A stretch of 64,000 nt of DNA from an uncultured Gammaproteobacteria bacterium (GCA_913060975.1 CAJXVC010000006.1:186001-250000); one strand, 5' to 3'. Counted from the first letter of the stretch, positions 16,334 to 25,369 are shown. Notes: generated from the letters alone by a model not told the origin. Numbers and translations are program-made.

Positions 16334-17052
16334 TGGCAGTCGTTGATCCCAAGCTGGTCGTGGTAACAGGTGCTTCATCCGGAATTGGCCTGGCGCTGGT
16401 AAAGATGCTATTGGCTCACGATTACCGGGTGTTGGCGCTGAGCCGACATTTTGATGACCCGATTGCCGAGCACGAGAATTTTCGTTTCGAGTCGGTGGAT
16501 TTTTCCGACATCGTGGCACTGACCGCCACCTTGACCGATATGGTTGACGTATTGGATGAGCCGGTACGAGCGTTGATCAACAATGCCGGCGTCGGCAAGA
16601 TGGGCTATCTGGAACAACTGTCCTATGACGATATCCGGGTAACGATGGACGTGAACTTCGTCAGTCACAGTATTGTGACCAAGGCTTTCCTGCCGCATTT
16701 CAAAAAGCAGCGCTCAGGCAATATTATTTTTACTGGCTCAGAGGCGGCCTTGCACGGTAGCCGGCAGGGCAGTGTCTATTGTGCCTCCAAATTTGCATTG
16801 CGTGGTTTTGCTCAGGCCCTGCGTGCTGAATGCGGTAAGTCCGGCGTCAGAGTCAGTATTGTCAATCCCGGCGCGACGCGCACGGCGTTTTTCGATGAGC
16901 TGTACTATCAGCCCGGACCCGCAGCCGAGCATGCACTACAGCCAGAAGATGTTGCGCAGGCCATCATGTCTGTACTGGAGGCTCGTGCCGACGCGGTCAT
17001 CGATGAGATCACCTTATCGCCTTTGACCCACGTGTTTGAGCGCAAACCCTGA
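16333..17052 (+). CDS. Short-chain dehydrogenase/reductase
   Basis: SDR of 239 residues ending the glycosyltransferase-nucleosidase-radical SAM operon. Cofactor motif TGASSGIG near 13-20, NNAGVG near 93-98, and the catalytic tyrosine and lysine in YCASK near 149-153, with TGSEAA supplying the serine. The proline-rich substrate loop VNPGATRTAFFDEL is typical of classical SDRs. The start overlaps the upstream stop by one base. No operon member continues after it; a 175-base gap precedes copC. Confidence 0.85.
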   Translation: MAVVDPKLVVVTGASSGIGLALVKMLLAHDYRVLALSRHFDDPIAEHENFRFESVDFSDIVALTATLTDMVDVLDEPVRALINNAGVGKMGYLEQLSYDDIRVTMDVNFVSHSIVTKAFLPHFKKQRSGNIIFTGSEAALHGSRQGSVYCASKFALRGFAQALRAECGKSGVRVSIVNPGATRTAFFDELYYQPGPAAEHALQPEDVAQAIMSVLEARADAVIDEITLSPLTHVFERKP

Positions 17053-17227
17053 TGCCGCCTGCAGTTCAGACTTTTTCGAATGGCTCTCGGGGAGAAATTT
17101 CACCCGTTGTTCAGCTGGACTGTGACAATATGACGCAGTCAAAAACGCAACAATGATGGCAGCGAGGTCTCTGGATTGAGATAATCAACCGTAACAAGCA
17201 TTTACAGGGATTTTGGAAGGAGAGCGT

Positions 17228-17641
17228 ATGAAGAGCAGCACTATGGACTCAATATTGAATTTTGCCCAGCGCAGGAACCTGATTAGACTGGCCGCTTCGG
17301 TGGTACTGGTATTCGCCAGTTTGTCCGCGCACGCCCATACCGGTTTGAAAGAATCTACGCCGGCTGACGGTGCTACGGTTGCCGCCATACCAGGTTCCAT
17401 CGAACTGGTATTCACAGGCCCTGTACGCCTGGTGAAGCTGGAACTGACCATGGCAGGACACGCCATGCCGACTAATTTCAAGCCAGGCGGCGATGCGGTG
17501 GCTAATTACACGATTGCCACACCGGGCATGCACCCCGGTGATTTCACAGTAAATTGGGCTGTCATTGGTGCCGACGGCCACACGGTTACCAATTCGTTTT
17601 CTTTCAAGGTTGATCCAGCTGCCAATAGCGCGGCTGATTAA
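17228..17641 (+). CDS. copC: Periplasmic copper-binding protein CopC
   Basis: Copper-binding periplasmic protein of 137 residues. ATG 17228 is chosen because GGAAGGAG precedes it at about 6 bases. A signal peptide ends in SAHA, leaving His as the first mature residue (HTGLKESTPADGATV), the usual CopC copper-brace ligand. The second part of the brace, DGH, is seen in GADGHTVTNSFSF near the end. The Ig-like beta fold is marked by GSIELVFTGPVRLVKLEL. copD lies 160 bases downstream on the same strand, the usual partnership for copper uptake or handling. Confidence 0.92.
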   Translation: MKSSTMDSILNFAQRRNLIRLAASVVLVFASLSAHAHTGLKESTPADGATVAAIPGSIELVFTGPVRLVKLELTMAGHAMPTNFKPGGDAVANYTIATPGMHPGDFTVNWAVIGADGHTVTNSFSFKVDPAANSAAD

Positions 17642-17800
17642 CAACGAGGTTGCGCTGGTCGGATTGAAGAGCAGTCTGGCCAGTGCGCTTTTACTTGGCT
17701 GCATCGCTAAAGCACTTTTTTATTCACTGCAGTGTGACTTAGGCGATCCCCTGTCCTGACAAACTGGTCTGGTAAATTCTTTCGGTAGTCTCTTCCATTG

Positions 17801-18721
17801 ATGCAAGCAAGCCCCTGGGAACTGGCCGTTCTGGCCTGTAAATTCTTTACCTATGTTGGTCTGGCGGGTACGGCTGGCTGCGGCTTGGTGCTGGGTTTTT
17901 ATTACGACGGCAGTCGCCGCATGCTTCGCTTCCTGTTGAGCTATGGTTTGGTCGCCGCTTTGATCGGTTTTCAAGCGGTACTGGTCAACTTCCTCATTCA
18001 GGTTGGCATGATTAACAGTCAGGGACTGGCTGGCATGTTCGATTGGACCATGGCAACCATACTTCTGGATACGGCGCAGGGCGATAGTACGTTGTTGCGC
18101 TTGCTCGGCTTCGCAGTGCTTATCACCACTCTTGCATTCGCGCTGTGGCGGAGTCAATCGCTCTCTGCGACACCGTCAATGCAGTTTCGGCTCTGGATCT
18201 TACGCCCGGCTTTTCTGGCGCTACTAATAATCGCCGTCAGTTTTCGCTTAATAGGCCACGTATCTGTGCACGGAGCGCTGGCCCAGCTTGCTATTACCCT
18301 GCACAGTTTGGCGTTCGCGCTCTGGGTCGGCGCCTTGTTGCCTTTGTTGCTTTTGTGCCGATGGCAATCAGCGGATTCCTTGCCGCTTCTCATGCGGCGC
18401 TTTGGCGATCAAGCCATGGTCATCGTGGCAGTCTTGCTGGCATCAGGCATTGGTTTGTTGATTGCGCTGTTGAACTCCCCGTTGCAATTGCTAACTACGT
18501 CCTACGGGCAAGCGTTGGCGATAAAAATAGGCCTGGTGGGAATTCTGCTGGGCCTGGCGGCCCTCAATCGCTTTGTACTGGTTCCCAAGCTGCTTCAGCC
18601 TGGCACGAACATAGCATTGCGGCGCGCCATCAAAATGGAAATGCTGATGGCCACGCTGATTCTGCTGCTAACGGCGTTCCTGTCTACCCTGGTAGGCCCG
18701 ATGAGTGCTTCGATGGCGTAA
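17801..18721 (+). CDS. copD: Copper resistance/uptake membrane protein CopD
   Basis: Inner-membrane protein of 306 residues with about eight hydrophobic segments. CopD family features include GHVSVHG, LHSLAFALWVGALLPLLLL with conserved His and Trp, and a hydrophobic C-terminus with KIGLVGILLGLAALNRF. ATG 17801 is preferred to the adjacent TTG at 17798. It lies downstream of copC, with which it acts in copper import to the cytoplasm in studied bacteria. Its last 38 bases overlap the end of the convergent CadC-like gene, an arrangement that leaves no terminator between them. Confidence 0.9.
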   Translation: MQASPWELAVLACKFFTYVGLAGTAGCGLVLGFYYDGSRRMLRFLLSYGLVAALIGFQAVLVNFLIQVGMINSQGLAGMFDWTMATILLDTAQGDSTLLRLLGFAVLITTLAFALWRSQSLSATPSMQFRLWILRPAFLALLIIAVSFRLIGHVSVHGALAQLAITLHSLAFALWVGALLPLLLLCRWQSADSLPLLMRRFGDQAMVIVAVLLASGIGLLIALLNSPLQLLTTSYGQALAIKIGLVGILLGLAALNRFVLVPKLLQPGTNIALRRAIKMEMLMATLILLLTAFLSTLVGPMSASMA

Positions 18722-19859
18722 ACGCTGCCGGTTGCAGCCAGGTAAGATTTACCGTCGGGCTGCTTTCAGTTTCGTTAGCCGGAGCCTGTTCGATCAACTC
18801 GCTGACCTCCATAGTATCCAGATCAAGACTCAGCAGTGTTGCGTTGTTAGCTACTGCGTTGCCAAACATCGCCGCCGGTGTCATATCCGCGTGACTGGCA
18901 AACAGCAGGCTATTGCCCAATGGTGACCAGGTCAGATTGCTCAGATAGCGGGCACAATTAAACACCGCCACCGGCGCGGTCTCTTCATTCGTGCTGCCGA
19001 CATACACAGTCGAGCCGGTCAAGTCGCGTTTGATATACGCAAAGCGTTCCTTGTCTGCTGACATAACCGGGGTGTCGATGCCGGCGAATTTGCGGCTGTC
19101 TTCAGTGTTGGCGCTGAGGGCAATCTGGTTTTTATTGGGCCAGGATGGGCTCGGCACTATCTGATCAGACAACGGGCTTGGCGCCGGGATCGATGCTTGT
19201 GATTGGCCAGTCGCTTGTGCTGGATTTGACGCTAGCGCGACGGGCGCAAGTGCAGACTCCTGGCCGCTGGTTGGAATTGCTGAGCCAGCTGGATTCCAAA
19301 GCCCCACCACTAATGTCAGGCAGGCAGCAACCATGCCGGCCTGAATGCGCCAATCGCGGGTCACAGAGCTGGTCGCGGCCGTCGTTGACTCGCGGTGCTG
19401 TAGAGGCCCTTGCTGATCGGCCTGATCTGCTGCGCCGATAGCTACAGCAGCCGGATTCTGCACAGGCTTGCAGAGTCGGTAGCCGCGTTTGGGAATCGTC
19501 TGGATAAACTGGCTTCCGGCGGCCTCGGCGGAGTCGAGTTGCTTGCGCAATTCCGACACGGCGCGGGTCAGGGAATTTTCGTTCACAATCACTTTGGGCC
19601 ACAATTCCTGTACCAGCTCATCGCGGCTAAGCACGGCCTCGCCATTCGCCGCCAGATAGCACAGCAAGCGCATCAGGCGCGGCTCCAGATGCCGGGTTTC
19701 CTGATGCTGGGTGTGGCTCAGGGTGTTCAGTTGTGGTTCAACGCGCCAGGGCGCCACGATAAACGTGTCGCTCAATCCTGGCTGACGAGATTTTACGGAC
19801 GTTTCGGTGCCCTTGGCTGCGATGTGACTGTTTTGCGTGTTCTCGGTCAAAATTTCCAT
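18684..19859 (-). CDS. Membrane-anchored winged-helix regulator (CadC/ToxR-like)
   Basis: One-component regulator of 391 residues. The N-terminal OmpR/PhoB-type winged helix at about 33-132 includes LEPRLMRLLCYLAANGE, VLSRDELVQELWP, the recognition helix NSLTRAVSELRKQL and the wing FIQTIPKRGYRL. A single membrane helix lies near 173-192, placing the remaining 200 residues in the periplasm. That part is Ser/Pro/Ala-rich at first, then has WD40-like beta-propeller fragments (DKERFAYIKRD, LTWSPLGNSLLFAS). The sensor is shorter than full propeller domains. It is convergent with copD, and degQ lies divergently upstream; the target genes are unknown. Confidence 0.8.
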   Translation of the reverse strand: MEILTENTQNSHIAAKGTETSVKSRQPGLSDTFIVAPWRVEPQLNTLSHTQHQETRHLEPRLMRLLCYLAANGEAVLSRDELVQELWPKVIVNENSLTRAVSELRKQLDSAEAAGSQFIQTIPKRGYRLCKPVQNPAAVAIGAADQADQQGPLQHRESTTAATSSVTRDWRIQAGMVAACLTLVVGLWNPAGSAIPTSGQESALAPVALASNPAQATGQSQASIPAPSPLSDQIVPSPSWPNKNQIALSANTEDSRKFAGIDTPVMSADKERFAYIKRDLTGSTVYVGSTNEETAPVAVFNCARYLSNLTWSPLGNSLLFASHADMTPAAMFGNAVANNATLLSLDLDTMEVSELIEQAPANETESSPTVNLTWLQPAAFTPSKHSSGLPG

Positions 19860-20181
19860 TTGGCCCCCAAATCAAGCTAATACCGCTGTCTTGTTCATTT
19901 ATCTAGGTACTAGGCAGCTGTTTTCAAGTGTTCTCAGTTAATAAGACGCCTGATACGGTAAAAGGTTGCAGAGCTAGCAGCATCTTGTCTGAGTTGATTT
20001 GTAGTTTACCCCCTGCGCGTCAAAGACAAAGCCTGATTCCGCAATCTGCAGGATTTCTGGATATTAAGTTCACTGCAATTTCAGGTATTTACGCCCCTTC
20101 GAACCTATCTTCCTTCTAAACGTTTAACAGCGCGTGGTGAAAGCACACCACGATTTATTGAGTTAATCGCAGGAGGTAGTC
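19860..20181. other. Divergent intergenic region between the CadC-like regulator and degQ
   Basis: About 320 bases, AT-richer than its surroundings, holding the promoters of both divergent genes. I find no gene and no promoter good enough to assign. The only structured element is a hairpin at 20133-20152 in the degQ leader. An AGGAGG ribosome site at 20171-20176 lies 5 bases before the degQ ATG. Confidence 0.5.
20133..20152 (+). promoter_or_regulatory. Hairpin in the degQ 5' leader
   Basis: CGTGGTG and CACCACG form a perfect 7-bp stem with a 6-base loop (AAAGCA), 18 bases before the AGGAGG ribosome site. There is no T tract, so it may stabilise the mRNA, act as an operator, or be incidental. 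Confidence 0.35.
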
Positions 20182-21579
20182 ATGCACAATATTCTCTCAA
20201 TACGACCCGTTATAGCCGCATTACTGCTGGTGTTGGCCGTGCCCGTGTCAGCTATCAGTGAAGCCGCCAAGCAGCAGGGGATTCCTACTCTGGCGCCGAT
20301 GCTGGAGAAAGTTACCCCCGCTGTAGTCAGCATCAGAGTCAGCAAAGCGATGCCGACCGGGTCCCCCTTTTCATTTGGTGGTCAGATTCCTGATGAGCTG
20401 CGTCGCTTCTTGCCCGACGGTCAGCCACAGCCCAATCAGGGCCGTCAGCAATATGCAACCGGAGCCGGTTCTGGCGTCATTATCGACGCTGCCAATGGAT
20501 ATGTCGTGACCAATCACCACGTAATCGCCGATGCTGCTTCGATCAGCGTGCAGCTCAACGATGGTCGCACTCTGGAAGGCGAGCTGTTGGGTAGTGACCC
20601 CAATACTGACATCGCCCTGGTGCAAGTGCCGGCCGATCAGCTAACCGAGCTCTCTTTTGCTGCTATAGAGACTGTCGATGTGGGTGATTATGTGGTTGCC
20701 ATTGGCAATCCATTCGGCATTGGCCAAACCGTGACCTCGGGCATTGTCAGTGCGCTGGGGCGAGCCGGTCTGAACAACGAGCACTATGAAGATTTCATTC
20801 AGACTGATGCTGCTATCAATATGGGTAACAGCGGTGGGGCGTTAGTCGATCTGGAAGGCAATCTGGTCGGCATCAATACCGCCATTATCAGTGGTTCAGG
20901 TGGTAGTAACGGTGTCGGCTTCGCAGTCCCTGTGGATATGGTAACTGCGGTTATTGGCCATCTGGAGCGCGATGGCGAAGTACGGCGTGGACTGCTTGGC
21001 GTCACCATTGCTGATGTGACACCTGATGTCGCCGAAGCATTGGAGTTGGATATGGCCCAAGGCGCGTTGGTCACCAGCGTCATGCCGGGAAGTGCAGCAG
21101 AATCTGCCGGTATTGAAGTCTCTGATGTGATTGTGTCGCTAGGTGATGAGGCTGTAACTGGCAGCCGGGAATTACGCAATATGGTGGGCCTCATGCGCCG
21201 CGGCGAAGAAGTTGCTCTGCGACTGTATCGCAACGGTGAAGCAATGACTCTGAATGCCATTATTGGCGGCCCTGAGGGGCAGGTGGCTGACAGCGAAGGG
21301 CGCTCGGCGCAAAGTTCAGTCTATCGCGGCGCCCAACTGAGGGATCTGAGCGCCGCAGACCTTGAGTTGGCGGATGAAGGTGTATTGGTTGTTGATGTCC
21401 AGGCACGCAGTCGCGCAGCTGCCGCCGGTTTGCGTCCAGGCGATGTCATTGTCGAAGTCAATCGCCGTTCAGTGGCCGATCTGGCGGCGTTCAATGCTGC
21501 AGTTGAAGGCGCTGAACGCTTGACAGCAATCTCGGTAATTCGTGAAGGGCGTAGCCTGTTGCTCTTCGTGCCGGCATAA
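20182..21579 (+). CDS. degQ: DegQ/Do-type periplasmic serine endoprotease
   Basis: Periplasmic HtrA-family protease/chaperone of 465 residues that removes misfolded envelope proteins. A signal peptide (cleavage after VSA, about residue 24) is followed by a trypsin-like domain with triad H113 (TNHHVI), D143 (NTDIAL) and S217 (GNSGGAL). Two PDZ domains follow at about 253-345 and 370-460, each with an (R/M)xGD or PGSAAESAGI-type peptide-binding loop. The short LA loop and overall length fit DegQ/MucD rather than DegP. AGGAGG precedes the ATG. It appears monocistronic, ending in a strong terminator. Confidence 0.93.
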   Translation: MHNILSIRPVIAALLLVLAVPVSAISEAAKQQGIPTLAPMLEKVTPAVVSIRVSKAMPTGSPFSFGGQIPDELRRFLPDGQPQPNQGRQQYATGAGSGVIIDAANGYVVTNHHVIADAASISVQLNDGRTLEGELLGSDPNTDIALVQVPADQLTELSFAAIETVDVGDYVVAIGNPFGIGQTVTSGIVSALGRAGLNNEHYEDFIQTDAAINMGNSGGALVDLEGNLVGINTAIISGSGGSNGVGFAVPVDMVTAVIGHLERDGEVRRGLLGVTIADVTPDVAEALELDMAQGALVTSVMPGSAAESAGIEVSDVIVSLGDEAVTGSRELRNMVGLMRRGEEVALRLYRNGEAMTLNAIIGGPEGQVADSEGRSAQSSVYRGAQLRDLSAADLELADEGVLVVDVQARSRAAAAGLRPGDVIVEVNRRSVADLAAFNAAVEGAERLTAISVIREGRSLLLFVPA

Positions 21580-21637
21580 GCAGCAATCCTCGCCTTCATC
21601 CCCGGTGACGGCTAAATACTAAAATGTGCCCCCCTTT

Positions 21638-21673
21638 GGCCGATTAACTACTCGTTAAGTCGGCCTTTTTTTT
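21638..21673 (+). terminator. Intrinsic terminator after degQ
   Basis: GGCCGATTAAC pairs with GTTAAGTCGGCC (one bulged base) around a short loop and is followed by eight T residues (21666-21673). It lies about 60 bases after the degQ stop. Confidence 0.9.
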
Positions 21674-21870
21674 GCCTGCGGAAATGAGACTTCCACAATA
21701 GAACGCGTCATGATAGTTTTTGCAGGCCGCGGCGCGGACGGAATAATTCGTTGCAGCATTAGCAACGACGCGGAATTGATTGTCGCAGTCAAACCGCTAG
21801 CGCCCGAACAGGAACAAGCAGGCTTCTCGTCAGGCCATCAATTTACGCACTACCACCGAATAATAAGACA

Positions 21871-23043
21871 ATGACCCTCATGCCTTCCGCCCGTCGAATC
21901 AGTAAGCGTTTTCTGGCGGCTTTAATTACTGCATTGCTGGCTGTTCACAGCCCGGCCTTTGCCGCTGGTGAGGGCGAAGCTGATTACTACAATTACGACT
22001 TTGAGCCATTTTTGAGCTGGCTCAAGGCTGCCACTGATGAAAGAAAGATCCCCGGAGCGGCGGTAGCAATCGTGACACGAGACGGTATTGTTCATCTCGA
22101 CACCTGGGGAGTCAAAAACACGTCGGCGCGCAGCCCGATTGCTGTCGATTCTGTATTTCGCATTGCGTCCATGTCAAAAACCTTCGCAGGTACTGCGGCG
22201 ACCTTGATTGTTGATCAGCAGCTGCAGTCCTGGGATTCGCCGCTGGCAGAATTATTTCCTGCTTTGCAGATTGGCCCGCAGAGCAATTCGAATGCGATTA
22301 CCTTGCGCCATGTTGCCAGCCACTCAACGGGGCTGATGCCGCACTCCTATTCCAACATGCTTGATGCCGGTGTCAGTTACGACAAAATCAAACAGCAGTT
22401 TGCGAAAATCCCTCGAGTGTGTGATCCGGGTGACTGCTACGGTTACCAAAATGTTGTGTTCTCACTGATCGCCGATGTTGTCGAAGAAAAAACTGGCGAT
22501 AGTTACGCGCGATTCATTGAGCATGAGTTGTTTGAACCGCTAGGCATGATGACTGCCAGTGTCGGTTTCGAGGCCTACTCGAATAATAAAACTGCCACGT
22601 CTCCGCATCGTAAATCCAGAAATGGTTGGCGTCCTACCACGACTAATCCGGCTTACTATACCACTGCTCCAGCTGCTGGTATTAACGCCAGTGTGTATGA
22701 CATGACCCTTTGGCTGCGGGCCAATTTGGGTGCGTTCCCTGATGTCTTGCCGCCAGAGACATTGTTTGAGATTCAGCGTCCGGTGGTTGAGACCCCGTAC
22801 GGCAATTACTTCAATCGCTGGCAAGGGCTGGAAAAAGCCTACTACGCGCTCGGCTGGCGCGTGCTCGATTACAAAGGCTTGCGCGCTATTCATCATGGCG
22901 GTGGAGTACGTGGTTACCGCTCTGAAATGGTCTTTGTTCCCGAAGCCAATATTGGCATGGTGGTACTGCTCAATGCCGAGTCCAATGTTGCTAATGATTT
23001 CGTCCCCGCGTTTCTCGACAATCTGAGTTACACAGACCAATAA
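21871..23043 (+). CDS. Serine hydrolase of the class C beta-lactamase/esterase family
   Basis: Secreted penicillin-binding-protein-like hydrolase of 390 residues. A signal peptide ends near AFA (about residue 31). Catalytic motifs: S100-M-S-K103 (SxxK) in RIASMSKTF; Y192-Q-N194 (YxN) in GYQNVV; and a HHGGGVRG segment in the place of the KTG box. The full-length domain with an HGG box usually marks D-aminopeptidase, esterase or uncharacterised EstB/LACTB-like enzymes rather than true AmpC, so antibiotic resistance should not be assumed. An in-frame ATG at 21880 is an alternative start. The nfsA-like gene follows after 25 bases and may be cotranscribed. Confidence 0.85.
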   Translation: MTLMPSARRISKRFLAALITALLAVHSPAFAAGEGEADYYNYDFEPFLSWLKAATDERKIPGAAVAIVTRDGIVHLDTWGVKNTSARSPIAVDSVFRIASMSKTFAGTAATLIVDQQLQSWDSPLAELFPALQIGPQSNSNAITLRHVASHSTGLMPHSYSNMLDAGVSYDKIKQQFAKIPRVCDPGDCYGYQNVVFSLIADVVEEKTGDSYARFIEHELFEPLGMMTASVGFEAYSNNKTATSPHRKSRNGWRPTTTNPAYYTTAPAAGINASVYDMTLWLRANLGAFPDVLPPETLFEIQRPVVETPYGNYFNRWQGLEKAYYALGWRVLDYKGLRAIHHGGGVRGYRSEMVFVPEANIGMVVLLNAESNVANDFVPAFLDNLSYTDQ

Positions 23044-23068
23044 ATTCTTTGCCCGAGGAAATTCTCGC

Positions 23069-23806
23069 ATGCATTCAGTAATCGACCTGCTGAAGTCTCA
23101 TCGCAGTATTCGCAAATTTACGGATCAGCCTGTTACACAAGCGCTTTTTGCTGACCTCGTTGCTGCAGGCCAGGCCGCCGCCACTTCCAGTTTTCTTCAG
23201 GGCAGTACCATTATTCGTGTTACTGATTCAGCCAAGCGCGCCAAAATTGCTGAGCTGGCTGGTAATCAAAAGTACGTAGAAACAGCAGCTGAATTCATGG
23301 TGTTCTGTGCCGACCTCAAGCGGCCCGGAAATTATTGCCGTTTGTATGGTAAAGAGTTTGAAGGCGACTATACCGAACACTTCATTATCGCCACCGTTGA
23401 TGTGGCACTAATGGCGCAGTCGATGGTTACCGCAGCCGAGTCAGCAGGGCTGGGCATTTGCTATATCGGTGGCATTCGCAACAACCCTGCCGAAGTTTCT
23501 GAATTATTGGAACTGCCGCGCGGAGTGTATCCAGTCTTCGGCTTGTGTCTTGGTTATCCGGATCAGGATCCGGAGATCAAGCCGCGCCTGCCAGCCTCGG
23601 TGATCGTCAAGGAAAACGTCTACGACGAAAGTGGGGATGCGGAAACAATCGCAGCTTATGATGAGACAGTTCGTGAATACTACCAAACTCGCACCGGTGG
23701 TGGTCATGGCATTAGTTGGTCAGAACAAGTGGCGACGTTGCTCTCTGAAAAAGCCCGGCCGCACATGCGCGACTTTCTTGCCAGCCAGGGTTTTACTTTC
23801 AAGTAG
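23069..23806 (+). CDS. nfsA: NADPH-dependent FMN nitroreductase, NfsA type
   Basis: Flavin reductase of 245 residues, cytoplasmic, that reduces quinones, nitro compounds or flavins using NADPH. It opens with SHRSIRKFTDQPV, the FMN-binding RSIRxF motif of the family; further features are FMVFCADLKR, ESAGLGICYIGGIRNN (the second FMN site), PVFGLCLGYP, and a C-terminal KARPHMRDFLASQGF typical of NfsA/Frp. GAGGAAATT precedes the ATG. It follows the serine hydrolase by 25 bases. The length and C-terminus fit NfsA rather than NfsB. Confidence 0.88.
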   Translation: MHSVIDLLKSHRSIRKFTDQPVTQALFADLVAAGQAAATSSFLQGSTIIRVTDSAKRAKIAELAGNQKYVETAAEFMVFCADLKRPGNYCRLYGKEFEGDYTEHFIIATVDVALMAQSMVTAAESAGLGICYIGGIRNNPAEVSELLELPRGVYPVFGLCLGYPDQDPEIKPRLPASVIVKENVYDESGDAETIAAYDETVREYYQTRTGGGHGISWSEQVATLLSEKARPHMRDFLASQGFTFK

Positions 23807-23841
23807 CAACGCTGGAAGAATCAGACCTGCAAATAACTGAT

Positions 23842-24639
23842 CTAGCCGAAGTAAACCATGCATTGCCGGGAGAGGGCGCACAATTCGCCATCCTCTGAAT
23901 AGATGCGCCCGGACTGTTGCGAATAACCATCGGCTGCAGCTTCCATTTCATAATCCAGATAAAACCATTCGCTGTGAATCTCTGCCGGGGGTTTGACGAA
24001 CTCCAGTGCCCAGGTCAATGAACTGGCGGGCACTGGTGGCGTCTCAAACCATGACAGCACAACCGGTGGTGGCACATCGGCAATCGCTACGAGCTTTTCG
24101 ACCGGGAAGCTGACCGGGTCTTGCCGGTGCCTGGCCCAGATATTCAGGTGCCGATCAGTGTTGCCGGAAAAGGGCAGGGCGTCGGTCATCCAGTATCCTT
24201 CAAACTTTTCCAAAAAGGCAGGCAGGCGCTTGCGGTGAGCCGAGAAATCCAGGCCGCGCTCGCGACTGATTGGTTCAATGCCAGGTGCGGTTGCGGAGAC
24301 TTTACCAGGGCGTGATTGGCCAAAGATACCCATAGCTTGCAGACACACCTTGCCATCGCTGATCACGCTAGCTTGTGCCTGAGTGACATTCTTGCCCTGC
24401 CGTTGAATGGTGGCATCGACAGTGACAGGACCGGGACCAATAGGGCCAATAAATGACACCAGCAAAGAGCGCATCGGCGGTTCGTCTTGCAGTTGTTTGC
24501 GGATGCCGGTGACTGCCAATGCTGTGGAAATACCGCCGAAAGCGGAGCGACCTTGTGACCAGTCCTCGGTCATCGTCGTTGTGTTGTCAGCGGACTGCAT
24601 TAATTCTTGCAGTAGTTGCTCCATGCTCGTGCCTGTCAT
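23842..24639 (-). CDS. Acyl-CoA thioesterase-like protein (double hotdog)
   Basis: Predicted thioesterase of 265 residues. The ATG at 24637-24639 is chosen since AAGGAAA lies 5-7 bases upstream; the frame is open for 16 more codons but without a ribosome site. The N-terminal half has GRSAFGGISTALAVTGIR and LLVSFIGPIGPGPVTVDAT, typical of TesB-like acyl-CoA thioesterases in which two hotdog folds are fused; the second half has WFETPPVPASSLTWALEFVK and the terminal LCALSRQCMVYF. It is convergent with nfsA with 35 bases between. Acyl-CoA substrate length is not visible from sequence. Confidence 0.8.
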   Translation of the reverse strand: MTGTSMEQLLQELMQSADNTTTMTEDWSQGRSAFGGISTALAVTGIRKQLQDEPPMRSLLVSFIGPIGPGPVTVDATIQRQGKNVTQAQASVISDGKVCLQAMGIFGQSRPGKVSATAPGIEPISRERGLDFSAHRKRLPAFLEKFEGYWMTDALPFSGNTDRHLNIWARHRQDPVSFPVEKLVAIADVPPPVVLSWFETPPVPASSLTWALEFVKPPAEIHSEWFYLDYEMEAAADGYSQQSGRIYSEDGELCALSRQCMVYFG

Positions 24640-24748
24640 TGTGGTTTCCTTGTCCTGTATTCGCGCAGTCTGTTTGGCATCGATCAAGACGACAAAAATC
24701 GGGGTCAGGTAATTTGTCGCCGGCCTTTTCCGTGCTAAGCTAAGTGTC

Positions 24749-25369
24749 GTGAATTTACGATTATACGGTGCTTCTGCGATGGTTTCCCGGTTAGCTCTGA
24801 CAACCTTGCTGACAGGTGGTTTTTTGACGAGTAGTTTGCTTACTGCAACTGCCTATGGTCAACATGCCGGTCATCAAGTGGCGTATTCACACGACGGCGC
24901 AGCAATCGCATCCCAAACCGCGACACAGCCTCCCAATGACGCCATTCTTCCCGAGCCTCCCAACGAATTACAGCTGCTGTTTCCCAGTAATGTGCGCTTG
25001 GTCAAACTGACATTGCACACAGCGCAGCGGGATTGGGTGGATATCGACTTTCGCTACAACCCTATGGCTGATCAGGAATTTGTTTGGCAACTACCCAGCT
25101 TGCAAGATGCAACTTACTACACCGCTGACTGGGCCATTCTGGCGGCCAATGATGAATTAGTGCGTGGTAGCTTCAGTTTTGCCTTCGGTGCCAATGCGGA
25201 ACTGCCTTCGGCTATTCGGGCTGCAGAAGAAGAAAGGTTGCGTATTCAAAACGGTTTGGAACCCGGGGTGCGTGAAGTAGCGCCACCGCCGACCCAGATC
25301 ATCATCAATCGTGAACCACAGCGTTACGACCCGCCGTTTACCATCAATCTCGACAACGATAACCAGTAG
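24749..25369 (+). CDS. CopC-like periplasmic protein with degenerate copper site
   Basis: Secreted protein of 206 residues with a signal peptide (from GTG 24749, or ATG 24779 ten codons later; neither has a strong ribosome site). Residues about 63-150 align with the CopC domain: ELQLLFPSNVRLVKLTLHTA and YYTADWAILAANDELVRGSFSFAFG match the corresponding stretches of the copC product at 17228. The DGH copper ligand of CopC is replaced by NDE here, so the usual copper brace seems lost, although His-rich residues (QHAGHQ) lie near the mature N-terminus. A Pro/Arg-rich C-terminal tail of about 45 residues has no recognised domain. Confidence 0.7.
   Translation: MNLRLYGASAMVSRLALTTLLTGGFLTSSLLTATAYGQHAGHQVAYSHDGAAIASQTATQPPNDAILPEPPNELQLLFPSNVRLVKLTLHTAQRDWVDIDFRYNPMADQEFVWQLPSLQDATYYTADWAILAANDELVRGSFSFAFGANAELPSAIRAAEEERLRIQNGLEPGVREVAPPPTQIIINREPQRYDPPFTINLDNDNQ

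Noticed and set aside
20133-20152. Intrinsic terminator before degQ
   Set aside because: The stem lacks a following T tract and lies too close to the ribosome site.
21871-23043. AmpC beta-lactamase resistance gene
   Set aside because: The SxxK and YxN motifs are shared by many esterases and peptidases, and the KTG box is replaced by HHGGG.
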